In this document: positions 52,601 to 63,300 of the stretch, one piece after another | How the letters are laid out: every line of letters begins with the position of its first letter | How positions within the stretch are numbered: position 1 is the stretch's first letter | Origin: Liolophura sinensis | Lineage: Eukaryota > Mollusca > Polyplacophora > Chitonida > Chitonidae | Length of the DNA stretch: 64,000 nt | Reading direction: 5' to 3' | Assembly (NCBI RefSeq): GCF_032854445.1 | Contig: NC_088297.1 | Span: forward strand, 21,029,127 to 21,093,126 | The notes under the pieces: model-generated | Told to the model about the DNA's origin: nothing | Database searches by the model: none | The model's input: the letters and a program-made list of their open reading frames with translations, nothing else | Position numbers and translations under genes: made by a program

Positions 52601-53852
52601 CAAACATTTCAAAGTGTTTGTTGCAGAGGAGGTTGAAAGGGTTGAAGAATTAGGGTTCTCGCATACATGCATGTACTCTCTTTTTCCTTTAATTTTTAGG
52701 CCAGCACTTGCCTAATTTTAAAATCAATTTAGGCTCAGATGATGTTAATGGGGTCTGGATTTACTCTCTGGTAAATTGCATGCTGTAGGATAGGAATATT
52801 AAACAAATTAGCAAAATTTTGACAAAATTTACGCTAGAAACGTTACTGTTTGCAAAATGAGTAATTTGGCCGTAAACATAATTTTATGTTGAATGGTTTT
52901 AATGGGTTTAGGGAAATGACAAAAAATCTGCATGTAAAATATCTCTAATATTATTATATATAATTCATAATGGAATTTTGAGGTAGCTGTGTTAATGGTT
53001 ATATTTTTTGTTTGTGTGTTGCTAGGAACTGGAAGCAGCAGCTCAGAGGACAAAGAGAAAGGACAAAACGTGTACGACAATGAAGAGGAGGGCGTGGCTT
53101 ACAGCTATTCATTCTTCCACTTCATGCTCGCGTTGGGCTCCCTGTATATTATGATGACTCTGACCAACTGGTACAAGTAAGTAACCCATGGACATTTCTG
53201 ACTTGTGTTTGTTTTACACTGGTGAAACTTTGAGACAGGTACAGCTGCAGTGATAATTATCCTTGTTTTATCAACAGAAATATTGATGCTGCATGATTGA
53301 TATTGATCTGGATCAGCCGAGTAGTCTCTCAGAGCATGACTAGTCGTTGACCAAGGATGGATTAAACCCTCTTTTGCTCATTTGTCTTCAGTAACCTGCG
53401 GATGGTCGTGGGGTTACTCCGGGCTCTACCCGGTTTCCTCCCACCATAATGCTGGCCGCCGTTGTTAAATCAAATACTCTTGAGTACGGTGTAAAACACC
53501 AATCAAATAAATAAATAAATCCTTTCTATGCCAGGAGATTTGTCAAGCACTTAGCAAGAAACCATACTCAGTTTTGTCATTAGACTAATCGCCATCGTAT
53601 AGCTAAATATCCTTGAGAATTATATGCAGCGTATATGTGTAAGACACATACTGGTAATATAAATACGTTTGCTACCAGTATAGTCAAATGAATGTGTTGT
53701 TGTTGTTGTGCAGGCCAACATCTGACTTCAAGACCCTGAACTCTAACTACCCGTCTATGTGGGTGAAGATTGCTTCAAGCTGGGTGTGCATCCTCCTGTA
53801 CGTCTGGACCTTAGTTGCCCCGATCATTCTTCGCAATAGAGAGTTTGCCTAA
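37620..53852 (+). CDS. SERINC: Serine incorporator (SERINC/TMS family), complete, 12 coding exons, 453 aa
   Basis: Exons: 37620-37652, 40555-40719, 41637-41815, 42111-42193, 43284-43421, 43886-43962, 45107-45203, 46106-46192, 48298-48436, 49893-49966, 53026-53176, 53714-53852. All phases match (1362 nt). The start exon gives [11 protein letters not shown], in line with family members that begin MGxVLG. Next come a Cys-rich segment (residues 14-31), the first membrane helix (about 40-58), the conserved [10 protein letters not shown] (176-185), QPRSGLLQ and YLTWSAM, a sequon NKT at 296, and a variable acidic loop (359-380). The highly conserved [20 protein letters not shown] runs from 383, with [21 protein letters not shown] near the end. 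Human SERINC1 is also 453 aa. Known for the family: about ten membrane passes, plasma membrane and endomembranes, linked to phospholipid handling and serine-lipid synthesis. Some vertebrate members restrict retroviruses. The exon 9 donor (AG/GTTTGT) is weak but the phase is exact. Which vertebrate paralogue it matches cannot be decided by eye. Confidence 0.96.
38801..39074 (+). mobile_element. Young full-length tRNA-derived SINE with target-site duplication
   Basis: The element is flanked by ATTCACCTGA at 38791-38800 and 39075-39084, a perfect 10-bp duplication. The head has an A box (TGGCTCAGTCGG) and B box (GAGTTCAAGTCC). The body contains GGGAAGGTCTGCCAGCAACC and 'ataatgctggccgcc', the tail 'ttgagtacggcgtaaaacac', and an A run of about 20. 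The best copy in the window, inserted in SERINC intron 1. Confidence 0.95.
39365..39462 (+). mobile_element. SINE tail fragment
   Basis: 'ccataatgctcatcctattc' to 'cataaaacaccaatcaagca' with an A/T tail matches the SINE 3' third. SERINC intron 1. Confidence 0.7.
41145..41285 (+). mobile_element. Dispersed repeat family D copy
   Basis: 'gaggactggttggccctgtt', 'tgactgggtggagtgtcctg' and 'gtgatacgtcaatggcagca' match the copies at 58660-58800, 59877-59960 (reverse) and 62290-62450 (reverse). Non-coding. Confidence 0.7.
41408..41619 (+). mobile_element. Old degenerate SINE
   Basis: Recognisable head ('gatgacccaggagattctca'), body ('gggaggtcttccagcaacct') and tail ('gtaaaactcctatcaaatca'). It ends only about 20 bp before the exon 3 acceptor of SERINC. 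Confidence 0.75.
42955..43098 (+). mobile_element. MITE family B copy, degenerate
   Basis: 'gttattctgtgtagacggat', then 'accaaccagtgtagttttg' and 'aaaggtttagga' follow the family B order. SERINC intron 4. Confidence 0.65.
44318..44334. repeat. ATA trinucleotide run
   Basis: Short (ATA)n microsatellite in SERINC intron 6. Confidence 0.8.
45400..45515 (-). mobile_element. SINE 3' fragment, minus strand
   Basis: Reverse-strand tail ('gttttgtgccatactcacga'), then 'ccatggctagcat' and 'gaccttcccac'. SERINC intron 7. Confidence 0.7.
46438..46900. mobile_element. Foldback element with inverted arms of about 135 bp
   Basis: Left arm 46438-46572 and right arm 46765-46900 are reverse complements with modest divergence. 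Both ends read TCAGATGAAAGAG, and inner blocks GGGACCAACTTTTGGTA and its complement match. The AT-rich centre has no frame. SERINC intron 8. Confidence 0.82.
47640..47830 (+). mobile_element. MITE family B copy
   Basis: 'ggtgtttattcaagcatatt', 'actggccaatccaaccaatg', 'gaaagttgctctttcatatg' and the end 'cgaaaaggttgaggaatt' match 60527-60735 closely. SERINC intron 8. Confidence 0.82.
48460..48790. repeat. About 85-90 bp tandem repeat plus (GAAT)n
   Basis: Three units of 'ggggtttaacgccgcattgg', then 'cagtatttcaaccatatcaa', separated by GAATGAATGATTGATTG tracts. The core resembles a widespread molluscan repeat. SERINC intron 9. Confidence 0.82.
48795..48920 (+). mobile_element. SINE 3' fragment
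   Basis: 'atggttgtgagttccccccg' to 'aataaaacaccaatcaagta', diverged. Confidence 0.7.
49977..49994. repeat. Poly-C run next to the SERINC exon 10 donor
   Basis: The exon ends at 49966; the donor GTGAGCCCCTC runs straight into about 18 C. Length variation here could affect splicing or sequencing. Confidence 0.85.
51875..52030 (+). mobile_element. SINE, head missing
   Basis: 'ctccggccgtacatgggaag' through 'tattcttgagtatgacgtaa' and an A-rich tail. SERINC intron 10. Confidence 0.82.
52453..52653 (+). mobile_element. MITE family A, both ends present
   Basis: The left end 'cttcaaccttttcaacc' and right end 'ggttgaaagggttgaag' form an inverted pair. The interior matches 12163-12372 and 12930-13087. 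SERINC intron 10. Confidence 0.82.
53391..53522 (+). mobile_element. SINE 3' half
   Basis: 'gtaacctgcggatggtcgtg' to 'gtaaaacaccaatcaaataa' with an (AATA)n tail. SERINC intron 11. Confidence 0.82.
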
Positions 53853-54254
53853 AGGGGTACAACTCTGGCTTCTCAAGGAAATCGATTGAGATAAGATTTG
53901 TCTTGGGACTCAAATGTACTGGTGAAATTGTTTTGTTCCTTGTCTTATTTTTGGTCCAGAATGAATTAAATCTGGGTTTCATATTGATTATTCCCACCTG
54001 TAATGATTAAAGTAAAAATCTTCCTCATCTGATTTTTTTTTTTTTTGAATGACCTCTGATTAAAAAAAACAAAAAAAGTTGCCAGCAGTGTTGGGTCTGG
54101 AAAGCCAACTGGTGGTGTTTTTATTTATTCATTTGTGTTTTTTCATTTTCTGCGAGAAAAAAAGTGATGTTTAAGTATACTGAACAATGTATCAGATTCT
54201 TTTGCAAATAACTTTCTTTTCTCTGTATAAAATAACATAAACTGTAAAGCGTAA

Positions 54255-54390
54255 GTAGGAAGGTCTGCCAGCAACCTGTGGATGGTCGTGGGTTTCCCCC
54301 GGGCTCTGTCCGGTTTCCTCCTACCATAATGCTGGCCACTGTCGTATAATTGAAATATTCTTGAGTACAAATCAAATAAATAAATAAATA
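54255..54390 (+). mobile_element. SINE 3' half in the SERINC 3' UTR
   Basis: 'taggaaggtctgccagcaac', then 'ccccgggctctgtccggttt' and 'gaaatattcttgagtacaaa' with an (AATA)n tail that creates an AATAAA. Confidence 0.82.
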
Positions 54391-56871
54391 GATTGTCAAG
54401 TGCTTTTTAAAAGCACTTTTAGGTCTTAAGATTTAGCAGGAAAGGACCCAGGCTGCAGCACTTGTTAGAGATTTTATACATAAACTACTCTATAAATACA
54501 ACAATATGAGATATCCCCTGTAAAATGCCGTGTTTTTAGTGCTTGTGGTTGCCCCAGTGTGATTCCAATGCTTTGTGTACAGCTGGGCAAAATGTGTTGG
54601 TCAGCTGATGCAAAGCCTGTGACTTTCAAATTTTAATGAACACTGTTGGCTTACATTTTATGTGACAAACATTGTAAATAATGCTAGATGATGCATGTGT
54701 TTCTGTACAATATTGGGAGTTAAGTGGGAGTGGAGTGTATGGTAATGGTTGGTTTTTTAAAAGCAAAGGTAATGTTAGAACCGGAATGAAAGTTAAGAGG
54801 TGTAATGTATTTCGTCCAAAGTTTAGCATTTTTCAGGTGATACATTAATTCTGATTGATTCATGCAACTTACAGGGCTGCTTTTGAAGGTTGATTAATTC
54901 CTTGTCAGAAAAACTTAGGTGTTGGGTGTCAAAAGTATCTTTTTAAGGGCTTTATGTGCTTCTGAAGTGAATTTTTATGCGCCAAGCTTTGGGTGAAATA
55001 CTATAAGTGGAGGCTTGTTGCTGCTTTGGTCTCGAGAAGTCAAATGCCAATGGACAAACTCTGTGTTGACATTATAAGTAAGTTCAGCTCGTGTGTTTCC
55101 TAGAAAGCCAGTCCGATCATCACAAAAAACTCTGTATTGACACAAAAAGAACTGGTTTGCAGGTCAGATATTCTTCCGTAATGTAACACACATTGGACAC
55201 ATTGGTGCGATGTCACAATCTTGTGAGTTAAACACCGCCTGAAGTTCTACGAAATTATGCGGAAATTGTCATTAATGTCGGGCTCTGAAGCAAATGATCC
55301 TGTAACTTGTGATATGACTGGATGGTTTGAGACTCGTGATTTCATTTGTGCAGCCCCATTTATATAGTTTATTACTGGTATAGATCAGTTTTGACTAAGT
55401 GTGACCTTGCTGTCCTGTGCAAGTGAAGCTAACAAATGTTCAGAGAAGTTTGTCCATTGGTGGTACACTTGGGTTATCCATTGCTAAGCTATCTTGTTGG
55501 ATTTGAGGCTTTCAAGCAAACAGTGAATTCAAACTGATTCCCTGAGTTGTCAGAATGGGTGAATGACTTGAGAATTGAATGCTTATACAGAACGTACTAG
55601 ATTTGAAAGAAAAAAAAATGTTTCCATATCAAACTGGTATATGTACATATATTAAATAAACTGATATATACTCCTCTACATGCATATTATAGTTGTTGTG
55701 TTGTCAAATTTATATGTGAAACAAAATGTTCTGCTGTTTGTCCTATATATGCTTGTGTATTTATATTGTAGACATTGGTAAACAAACTTCTGAAATTTTT
55801 CAGTTCTTTAATCCGTGTATACCAAAATCAGATTAATAATCCATAATCAGACATAACTTTTTGGCTGTACACTATATGTATATTGTTTTGGTAATATACT
55901 AGTATGACTTAGGTGGCTACAATGGAAACTTGATTTTACTGTCAGGTCATTTCATTATATCTACTGTTTAGCAGTGAAGCAGTCTTAACAATTTTTTTTT
56001 CTACAATTTCATGTATGGTTTTCTGGTAATAAATTGGTTGAAAGTTTGCATGTGGAAGTTTTGGTCCTTGTTATTAAAGCAGACAGGAATTTGTTTCTGA
56101 AAGGTTAATTCATCTTAGAGAGGTGTTTTGACTTTTGAAAGGCAGATTGATGTCCTTGAAAACAAATTCCAACATCATTGGTATTATTTTGTTACCTTCA
56201 TTTGCCTCCAAAAGCAGACTTTTGGAATCAATTTTCTGTATGAATGCTGTAGACATTATGAAATACTTGAAAGGCATTTAGGGTATATCATTGTGTTGAC
56301 AAGCCTTGTTTTCACTTGGCTTTACATTTATGTATGTATTATAACAGAAGTGTGCTGGTTAAGGAAATATCTTAGAACATTGAACATGATCCTGTTGGTA
56401 TAGGAAAGTTTGACGTGTATCTGTAAAAGCTCACACGAAAACGACTACTTTAAATAACAATATATCACGTGTATTGCTTTTAGGTTTGCATTGCTGGGAA
56501 AAGTTGCCAGAGCAGCAGTTGATGGAAATGTATAAAAATGGACAATGAAGATTACAAGAGCTAACATGTATATTGTTTTTGGTTTAAATTTCCAAGAATA
56601 CTGTATAACTTTGAGTGATATGTGTAAAGAAAATAAAAAAAGCCCCCACCCCACACACACTTTCCAACAAAACTCACAGCACATGTCTGTGACATTTTTG
56701 TGTACAAGTCATTTTTGGAAAGTTTTGGGATTAAGACTTGTTAGCTCTTGTACAAGTTGGCTGAATGGTAGCTTAAGCAACACGAGTGTCCAGACCCAGA
56801 TGTACATGTATGGCTTTTCACTATCGTGTATGTACACAATATGTTTTATATTTTTCTGTTTCTTGGAAGAA

Positions 56872-56877
56872 AATAAA
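56872..56877 (+). terminator. Candidate distal poly(A) signal of SERINC
   Basis: AATAAA followed within about 20-40 bases by GTTGTTTGTAAAGTGT. Confidence 0.45.
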
Positions 56878-57039
56878 TTCATAAAAACTGATTAATGTTG
56901 TTTGTAAAGTGTATTGCTTGGGATGCCTTTATACCATAGAATGGCCCTTAGTGGGTGGTTTAAATCCCTTCTGTCCTCACCATTAGCCTGACAAATGAGG
57001 GCAAACATTACATGCCCAACTTTAGGTTTGGGTGTTCCC

Positions 57040-57165
57040 TATTGCCAGGTAACCGAGGTCCATTAGCTTTCTCCACACTCTGCTTGGATTCTTCACTGCT
57101 ACCATATACATGTGTGTGAAATTTCCCTGACTATGGGGTAAAACACCAATCAAACAGATGGAAAA
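57040..57165 (+). mobile_element. Degenerate SINE 3' half
   Basis: 'attgccaggtaaccgaggtc' to 'gtaaaacaccaatcaaacag'. Old copy. Confidence 0.6.
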
Positions 57166-57211
57166 CTGCAAAGCCGCAAATGAAGCAAGCTATATTGGAT
57201 GAAAGAAATTG

Positions 57212-57390
57212 AAATATTTGATTGGTGTTTTATGCCATACTCAAGAATATTTCAAGAAAGTGAAGATGGCTAGCATTATTGTGGGAGGTAACCCATGGCC
57301 TGGCAGACCTTCCCACGTACAACCAGAAAGGAAGCCAGCATGAGCTGGACTTGAAATCACAGCAATCGCATTGGTGAGAGGCTCCTGGGT
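57212..57390 (-). mobile_element. SINE, minus strand
   Basis: Reverse-strand tail 'tgattggtgttttatgccat', body and head ('gcattggtgagaggctcctg'). Confidence 0.78.
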
Positions 57391-57411
57391 CACTTCAAGT
57401 ATGGTGGCCAA

Positions 57412-57562
57412 GTTATTGGGTGGATAGGTCTGCCAGCAACCTGCGCATGGGCATGGGTTTCACCTGGGTTCTGCCAGATTTCCTCCCTCCATAATGCTGG
57501 CCGTCCTGGTACAAGTGAATTGTTCTTGAGTACAGTGTGAAACACCAGTCAAATAAAAAAAA
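57412..57562 (+). mobile_element. SINE 3' half
   Basis: 'ataggtctgccagcaacctg' to 'gtgaaacaccagtcaaataa'. It lies head-to-head with the preceding minus-strand copy. Confidence 0.78.
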
Positions 57563-57855
57563 TTAAGTAATGAGTAGATAAAACTGAGCACGGTCTCATG
57601 CACCAAGCAGGGGAACAAAGAGGAGTAAGGATCCTTTCCCGTCCCTGTGAAGTCCATTGTTCAATCCTGTCTTTGAGATGGCATTTTACGCCCTAAATGA
57701 TAACATAGTGCAAACCCATTACAACTATCATCCATCAGGCCACGAGTTGGCACTGCGCAGGAAAAGGCACCCCATGGATGGATCCCACACATCCGATGTC
57801 CCACTACCCATTCTCGTGACACTACTTTTCATTCCATTCCCACTGAAAGGAACTG

Positions 57856-58205
57856 TGACGTCACTACTGCTGCACTAATGATTGGTCAATTGCGTGTGAC
57901 ATCACAACGTCACAGAAAGTATGAACATTTGTAACCAATGTGTGGGACATCAGATTGACCTATCTGCAACACTACTGCTTATGATTGGTCAATTGCGTGT
58001 GACATCATGACATCACAGAAAGTATGAACATTTGTAACCAATGTGTGGAACATCAGATTGACCTATCTGCAACACTACTGCTGCACTAATGATTGGTCAT
58101 TTGCATGTGACATCACAACGTCACAGAAAGTATGAACATTTGTAACCAATGTGTGGTGACATCCTGTTGACCTATTTGCAACAATACCGCATATGATTGG
58201 TCAGA
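57856..58205. repeat. About 105-bp tandem repeat, 3 copies, with CCAAT and CRE-like motifs
   Basis: ATTGGTC recurs at 57881, 57984, 58092 and 58196. Each unit carries GTGACATCA, then CACAGAAAGTATGAACATTT and TAACCAATG. A perfect TGACGTCA lies at 57856-57863. The motif combination resembles NF-Y plus CREB/ATF sites; function is unknown. Confidence 0.85.
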
Positions 58206-58659
58206 GGCATATTCGTGCTTATTAGTGCTCTTTGTTCAGATAATCATGGACTGTATGTTAGCAGCATCTTCAATCTTGTGACAAAGTGAAATACTGGCTT
58301 CTTTCAGAGACACATTACAGGGGCTCTGGAGAATGGAGACATGACATATCAATGACAACTCCTTGATTTTTTTTTTTTTGTTTTTTAAGTGTAAACTTTC
58401 AGTTCTACACCATTTTTTAACTACAGCAATCAACTATCATATCTGAGTACACTGGTCAATACATCATCCAAAAGAACAAAGAAAGGTGTTTCTCTACTCT
58501 AAGATTTTTTCTTTATTCCGGGCATTTTTTTCTTATCATATAATGTCTGTCTTTGTGACATATCATATAATACAATAACAGCTTCAAAGATGGCACCTGG
58601 GACCAATCTAGGGTCAGGCCATACCAAATACATTAAAAATGAAACTTGTTGCTGCCTCG

Positions 58660-58800
58660 TTTGGTGCTCAGCACTGAGAGGTCAGAACAAGGAAACAAGA
58701 CTGGTTGGCCCAGTGTTAGTGTAATGCAACTAGGTGGGGTGTCATGTTTGGTGTCTTTGGCATGATACTTCAGTGGCTGCAGCAGTTTGGTGGCATAGAC
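58660..58800 (+). mobile_element. Dispersed repeat family D copy
   Basis: 'acaagactggttggcccagt', 'aactaggtggggtgtcatgt' and 'gatacttcagtggctgcagc' match 41145-41285. Confidence 0.72.
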
Positions 58801-59749
58801 ACAGTATATACTTACTCTGAATGAATCCTCATCATACAAGTGAAATATTGATGCTTGGACTGGCTCTGGCACAAGAAGACACAGTAAGTATACACGCACC
58901 CAGTAAATCATCACTGTCATACCACTGAAAAGTCGCTAAGTATGATGTAAAACCCCAAGCTGATTATGCTGGTAGTTGCCAACATGCCTACTGTATGCCA
59001 CACATTTGTTATAATAATAATAATAATAATTTATTTTCTGAGGGAGATCAGTTAATTACCAAACCAAAGTTATTTAAGTCCCTCAAGCATATAACACACA
59101 TTCACACAAAAGGTTATTTACGGTATATAAGCCTATACACTATATACTGTCCTGAGGTGACTGATTATAGCTCTAGACTGGAATAGACCCTTTCACCGAG
59201 TTTGTGCTAACCTATTCTATGTCGATTTTGGACCAACAACATAAAAACGAGTGTGATCACATCCAGGTGGTGCAGACAGTTCTGGGAGTCTCGGAGGTAA
59301 CTGAGGCGCTACCATGGATCAAAAAGACACGGGGATGAGACAGACACTGGGATGAGACAGACACGGGGATGAAACAGACACTGGGATGACAAAGATGAAA
59401 CTATTTATCGTACTCATAATTTGGACATTTTTAGCATTTCTGAATTGAACTCTGAACCTTTTTCTGATGCATTTTTTGTATAAATAAAGAGGAATTCCTC
59501 CAAAGAGAAGACAAATCTCATGCCTGGAGACAGCATCAGCCGACTGAGTTTTACACTCCCAGTATACTTACAGTTAATATGTAATCAAAAAAGTAATCAA
59601 AAAAGTGGGCAATCTCCCATAAGACTGAATAATCCCAAGAAAACAGCTGGTGCTTTGTATAAAAGACTGTATTAAAACTGATTTGTAAATTGAATTAAAA
59701 ATATGATGGTTTACCAATAAAAAAACATTCAGTTTTCATACAAATTTCT

Positions 59750-59755
59750 TTTATT
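59750..59755 (-). terminator. Candidate poly(A) signal of the right-hand gene
   Basis: The minus strand reads AATAAA about 640 bp past the stop at 60398. Another candidate lies at 60109-60114. Confidence 0.35.
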
Positions 59756-59876
59756 CGCAGACTTAGAAGCTCTCAGAAAGCATCAATTTGAGCTACATTT
59801 TGTAGTATGTCTTTATGCACGACCACAATGTCACCTTCAAAGTTTGGGGACAAAACCTTCAAGTTGTTTTTAGATA

Positions 59877-59960
59877 TGGCCCTGAGTACCAACACTCACA
59901 GTGCTGCCTCACTGGAACACCATGCCAAGAACACCATGTATGACACTGGGCTGACCACAT
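59877..59960 (-). mobile_element. Dispersed repeat family D fragment
   Basis: The reverse complement of 'cagtgctgcctcactggaac' and 'gacactgggctgaccacat' matches family D. Confidence 0.6.
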
Positions 59961-60397
59961 AAAAAATTGCATGAAATTATATTCGATATACTGCAATTCA
60001 TGTCACAAAATGCATTGCAGAATTTGGCTTTCATGTCATCATGGCTCAGGGTTATATACTTCTAAATCTCCTCTTGCCAACGGTAAAACTATATTTCAAT
60101 ATTTTGGTTTTATTTAAACCATTTTCAAGAATCTTGTACATCCTTGCAACTTTTGATGGAGTTGCCACAGTACTCTACTTTAGCTTGTGAAGCTTATGAG
60201 AGGAAATGGGAATAAACACATTTGCCAACATGGACTTTTATCTACTGTACCACTCTCCACCATGGACAATGCACAATGAGATTCCTTACCAGCGACATTA
60301 CAACAATGTTCATGAAATAAGCACTTTGTCAACATGACAGTAAGTTACAAAAAATAAACTTTAACAAATGGTGCATTCTTTCTCCAAACTTCTCATA

Positions 60398-63300
60398 TCA
60401 GCTTTTGTAGGACTTGGGGATGATGAGCAATGACTCAGCATCTGGGAAAAAAACAAGAAGGAGAAAACAAGAAACATTTTTAATTTTAAAGCATTTATGC
60501 AATCAGGTGTTAAACCGATGCACTGTAATTCTTCAACCTTTTCGCATGTTTGTGAGGTGTTTATTCAAGCACATTCTGAAGGTATTATTCTGTGTAGACT
60601 GATAAAATTATACTTTTCTCTTAAGCCCTGAAACTGGCCAATCCAGCCAATGCAGTTTTGTCTCCAAAATCAAATTTAAAAAATGCATAAATTGCACTGA
60701 AAGTTGCTCTTTCATATGAGAAAAGGTTGAGGAATTGGGGTAATTAGAATATCCAGCTAAAAGGTGTTCTACAGCCAGTGCACATTAACAGCTCGAACAT
60801 TTGACATGTTTGACGAAAAAAAATACAAAAAAAGTAATATGAAATATTCCCATTCCAAAGCAATAATTGTATAAAAGCTAGAGCACTTGATGGAAAACAA
60901 CCAAAGTATTAAATTAAACCACAACTGGGCATGATCTTGCAAGATTTTTTCCATGTCCACTAAGTATGAAGACCGACATCATAAATTAATCAAAAACTCT
61001 CCATTAACCAGAGATGAAGTAGAACATCACACTAACCCTAAATATTCAACATTTTCAACTGTCTTTATTTACAACCAGTATTTTGAAACATTCTGAGAGA
61101 GCTAAGAGAGTGGAGAAAGAATTTGCACAGTTTCATGAAGGTTACATCTTTAATGATGCGAACAAATCATTTTAGCGTCATTGTCATATTAACTGTATGG
61201 AAATATTCGGCTGAAAACAGTGCTTTGGTGGTTTAGAAAGGATGAAGATTTAGTAATACTGTGATTAGTATTACTAACAAATGAAAAATTTGAAATAGGG
61301 TTATAGTCTAGTCAGTTAATTGTTACAGATAGCCTGAGTGATGCTAGAAAGTATTCTGTTATTTCAGTAGATTATTCTGTTATTTCTGTAGATTATTCTG
61401 TCCCTGTAGCAGATTATTCTGTCACTGCAGAAGATTATTCTGTCCCTGCAACAGATTATTCTGTCACTGCAGAAGATTATTCTGTCCCTGCAGCAGATTA
61501 TTCTGTTACTGCAGCAGATTATTCTGTTACTGCAGAAGATTATTCTGTCCCTGCAACAGATTATTCTGTCACTGCAGAAGATTATTCTGTCCCTGCAACA
61601 GATTATTGTCTCTGCAGCAGATTATTCTGTCCCTGGAGCAGATTATTCTGTCACTGCAGAAGATTATTCTGTCCCTGCAGCAGATTATTCTGTTACTGCA
61701 GCAGATTATTCTGTTAAATACAGAACACATATTCTATTAATTCAACATAGAAGAAAACATAGAATTGCATTGGACAAACTGAATATTAAGTTGGATATGA
61801 CAAAAAAATGTTATATTAATAGAATACCATCTAGCATCACTCAGACAACAGATTTTCTATTAGAACTGATAGATCATTTTTTTTAGTGTATTATAGGTAA
61901 CACTGAATAGATATCATTTGCCTTTATGACTTTTAGCCTACAGACTGGATTTATCAACTGATCAAGGCATAACATACAGAGTATACCCTAGCATCATAGA
62001 ATCTCAATCAAAATTGATAGATTTTTTTGTTTTTTGAGTGTACTTTTGCCTAAATGACTTTTTTCCCTACACAATGGATTTATCTATTGATCAAGGCATA
62101 AAATGTAGTGTAAGAAGCATGCTGTGAATCAGTGAAGAAGACAAAACCATTAGCCTTTCGATGTTATGATGTTAAACAAGTGAAAAGTATGTATGGATGT
62201 ACAGTATCCATGGAGTTTTATGTCACATTTGACAATATTTCAGTCACACCTAGTGACGAAGCATCAATAGATGTGCGACCTTATAATGTGTCTTCTTGTG
62301 GCAGGGCAAGTCCATGCTACCAAGGTGCTGCTGCCACTGAAATATCATGCTGAAAACACCAGAAATGACACCCCATTCCAGTGATATTATACTGACACCG
62401 GGCCAACCAGTCCTGTTTCCTTGCTCTATGCTTTATCAATGCTGAGTGCCAAGCTAAACAGCAACAAGTACCATTTTTATAGTCCTTGTTATGATAGACT
62501 GGGGTTTGATCTAAAGTCTCGCGAATCTGATCAAATGAAAACAGGTTGACAGCAAATAATAGCTTTTTCTCCGTTTTAAATCTTCTTTGCTTAATTAGTA
62601 CAAAGTCTTTGTGTTATCTTTTCATTATTTTACTTTATCAATGCTAAGAGTGACCAAACAGTGAATAAAAACACAGAGAAATACTCACAGTTTTGATGTA
62701 GTAACTTGTCCAAGATCAAGCCCACAAAACTTTTCTTATCACTTTGTACATAATTTTCCACTGCTTCAAACACCCTGTCATGAACAGATTTATGCATTTA
62801 TTTACATAAATTTATCTATTTACTTAATAATAATTTTTCTTGATCTGCAAGAATTAAACATAATATGGGTGAGTAGGTTGGCATTCCCATACAATGCACA
62901 ACCTAACTGACAAATCTTAAAATACTGTGAGAGTTGGATATAAGCATGCAAATGGTGACTAGACCTCTTTCAAGAAAATGAATTGGGCAGCCCAGTCAGA
63001 CTGCAATTTATCTAGAAAAACAGCTCAATGCTGCTTCTATTCACTATTCAGAGTTTTATAACCTGAAATCATTTCTTTGAAGGCAGAGTGATGTTATTTA
63101 TTTACTTGATTGATGTTTTACGCCATTGTGAACAATATTTCACTTATACCACAGCAGCCAGCATTAGGGTGGGAAGAAACCACACCCATAAATAAGGTTG
63201 CTGGCAGACATTTCAACGTATGTCCCGAAAGGAAGCTCACAGAGACCGCAACATGCTCTGCGCCGCGGCACGCCAACAGACACAGACACGGACAGCCGTA

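Larger units (their letters stand above)
53853..56895 (+). other. Probable SERINC 3' UTR
   Basis: No further coding exon follows the TAA. AATAAA signals occur at 55655-55660, 56028-56033 and 56872-56877, the last followed by a GT-rich stretch. Alternative ends are likely. It includes an inserted SINE (54255-54390). Confidence 0.5.
58210..59870. other. Non-coding stretch
   Basis: Holds a family D copy, an (ATA)n run near 59009-59030 and a short GACACGGGGATGAGACA-type repeat at 59326-59390. No exon was recognised. Confidence 0.5.

Noticed and set aside
61350-61715. DYSVPAA heptapeptide-repeat protein
   Set aside because: No start codon, a phase break inside the array, and a position in an intron of the opposite-strand gene.
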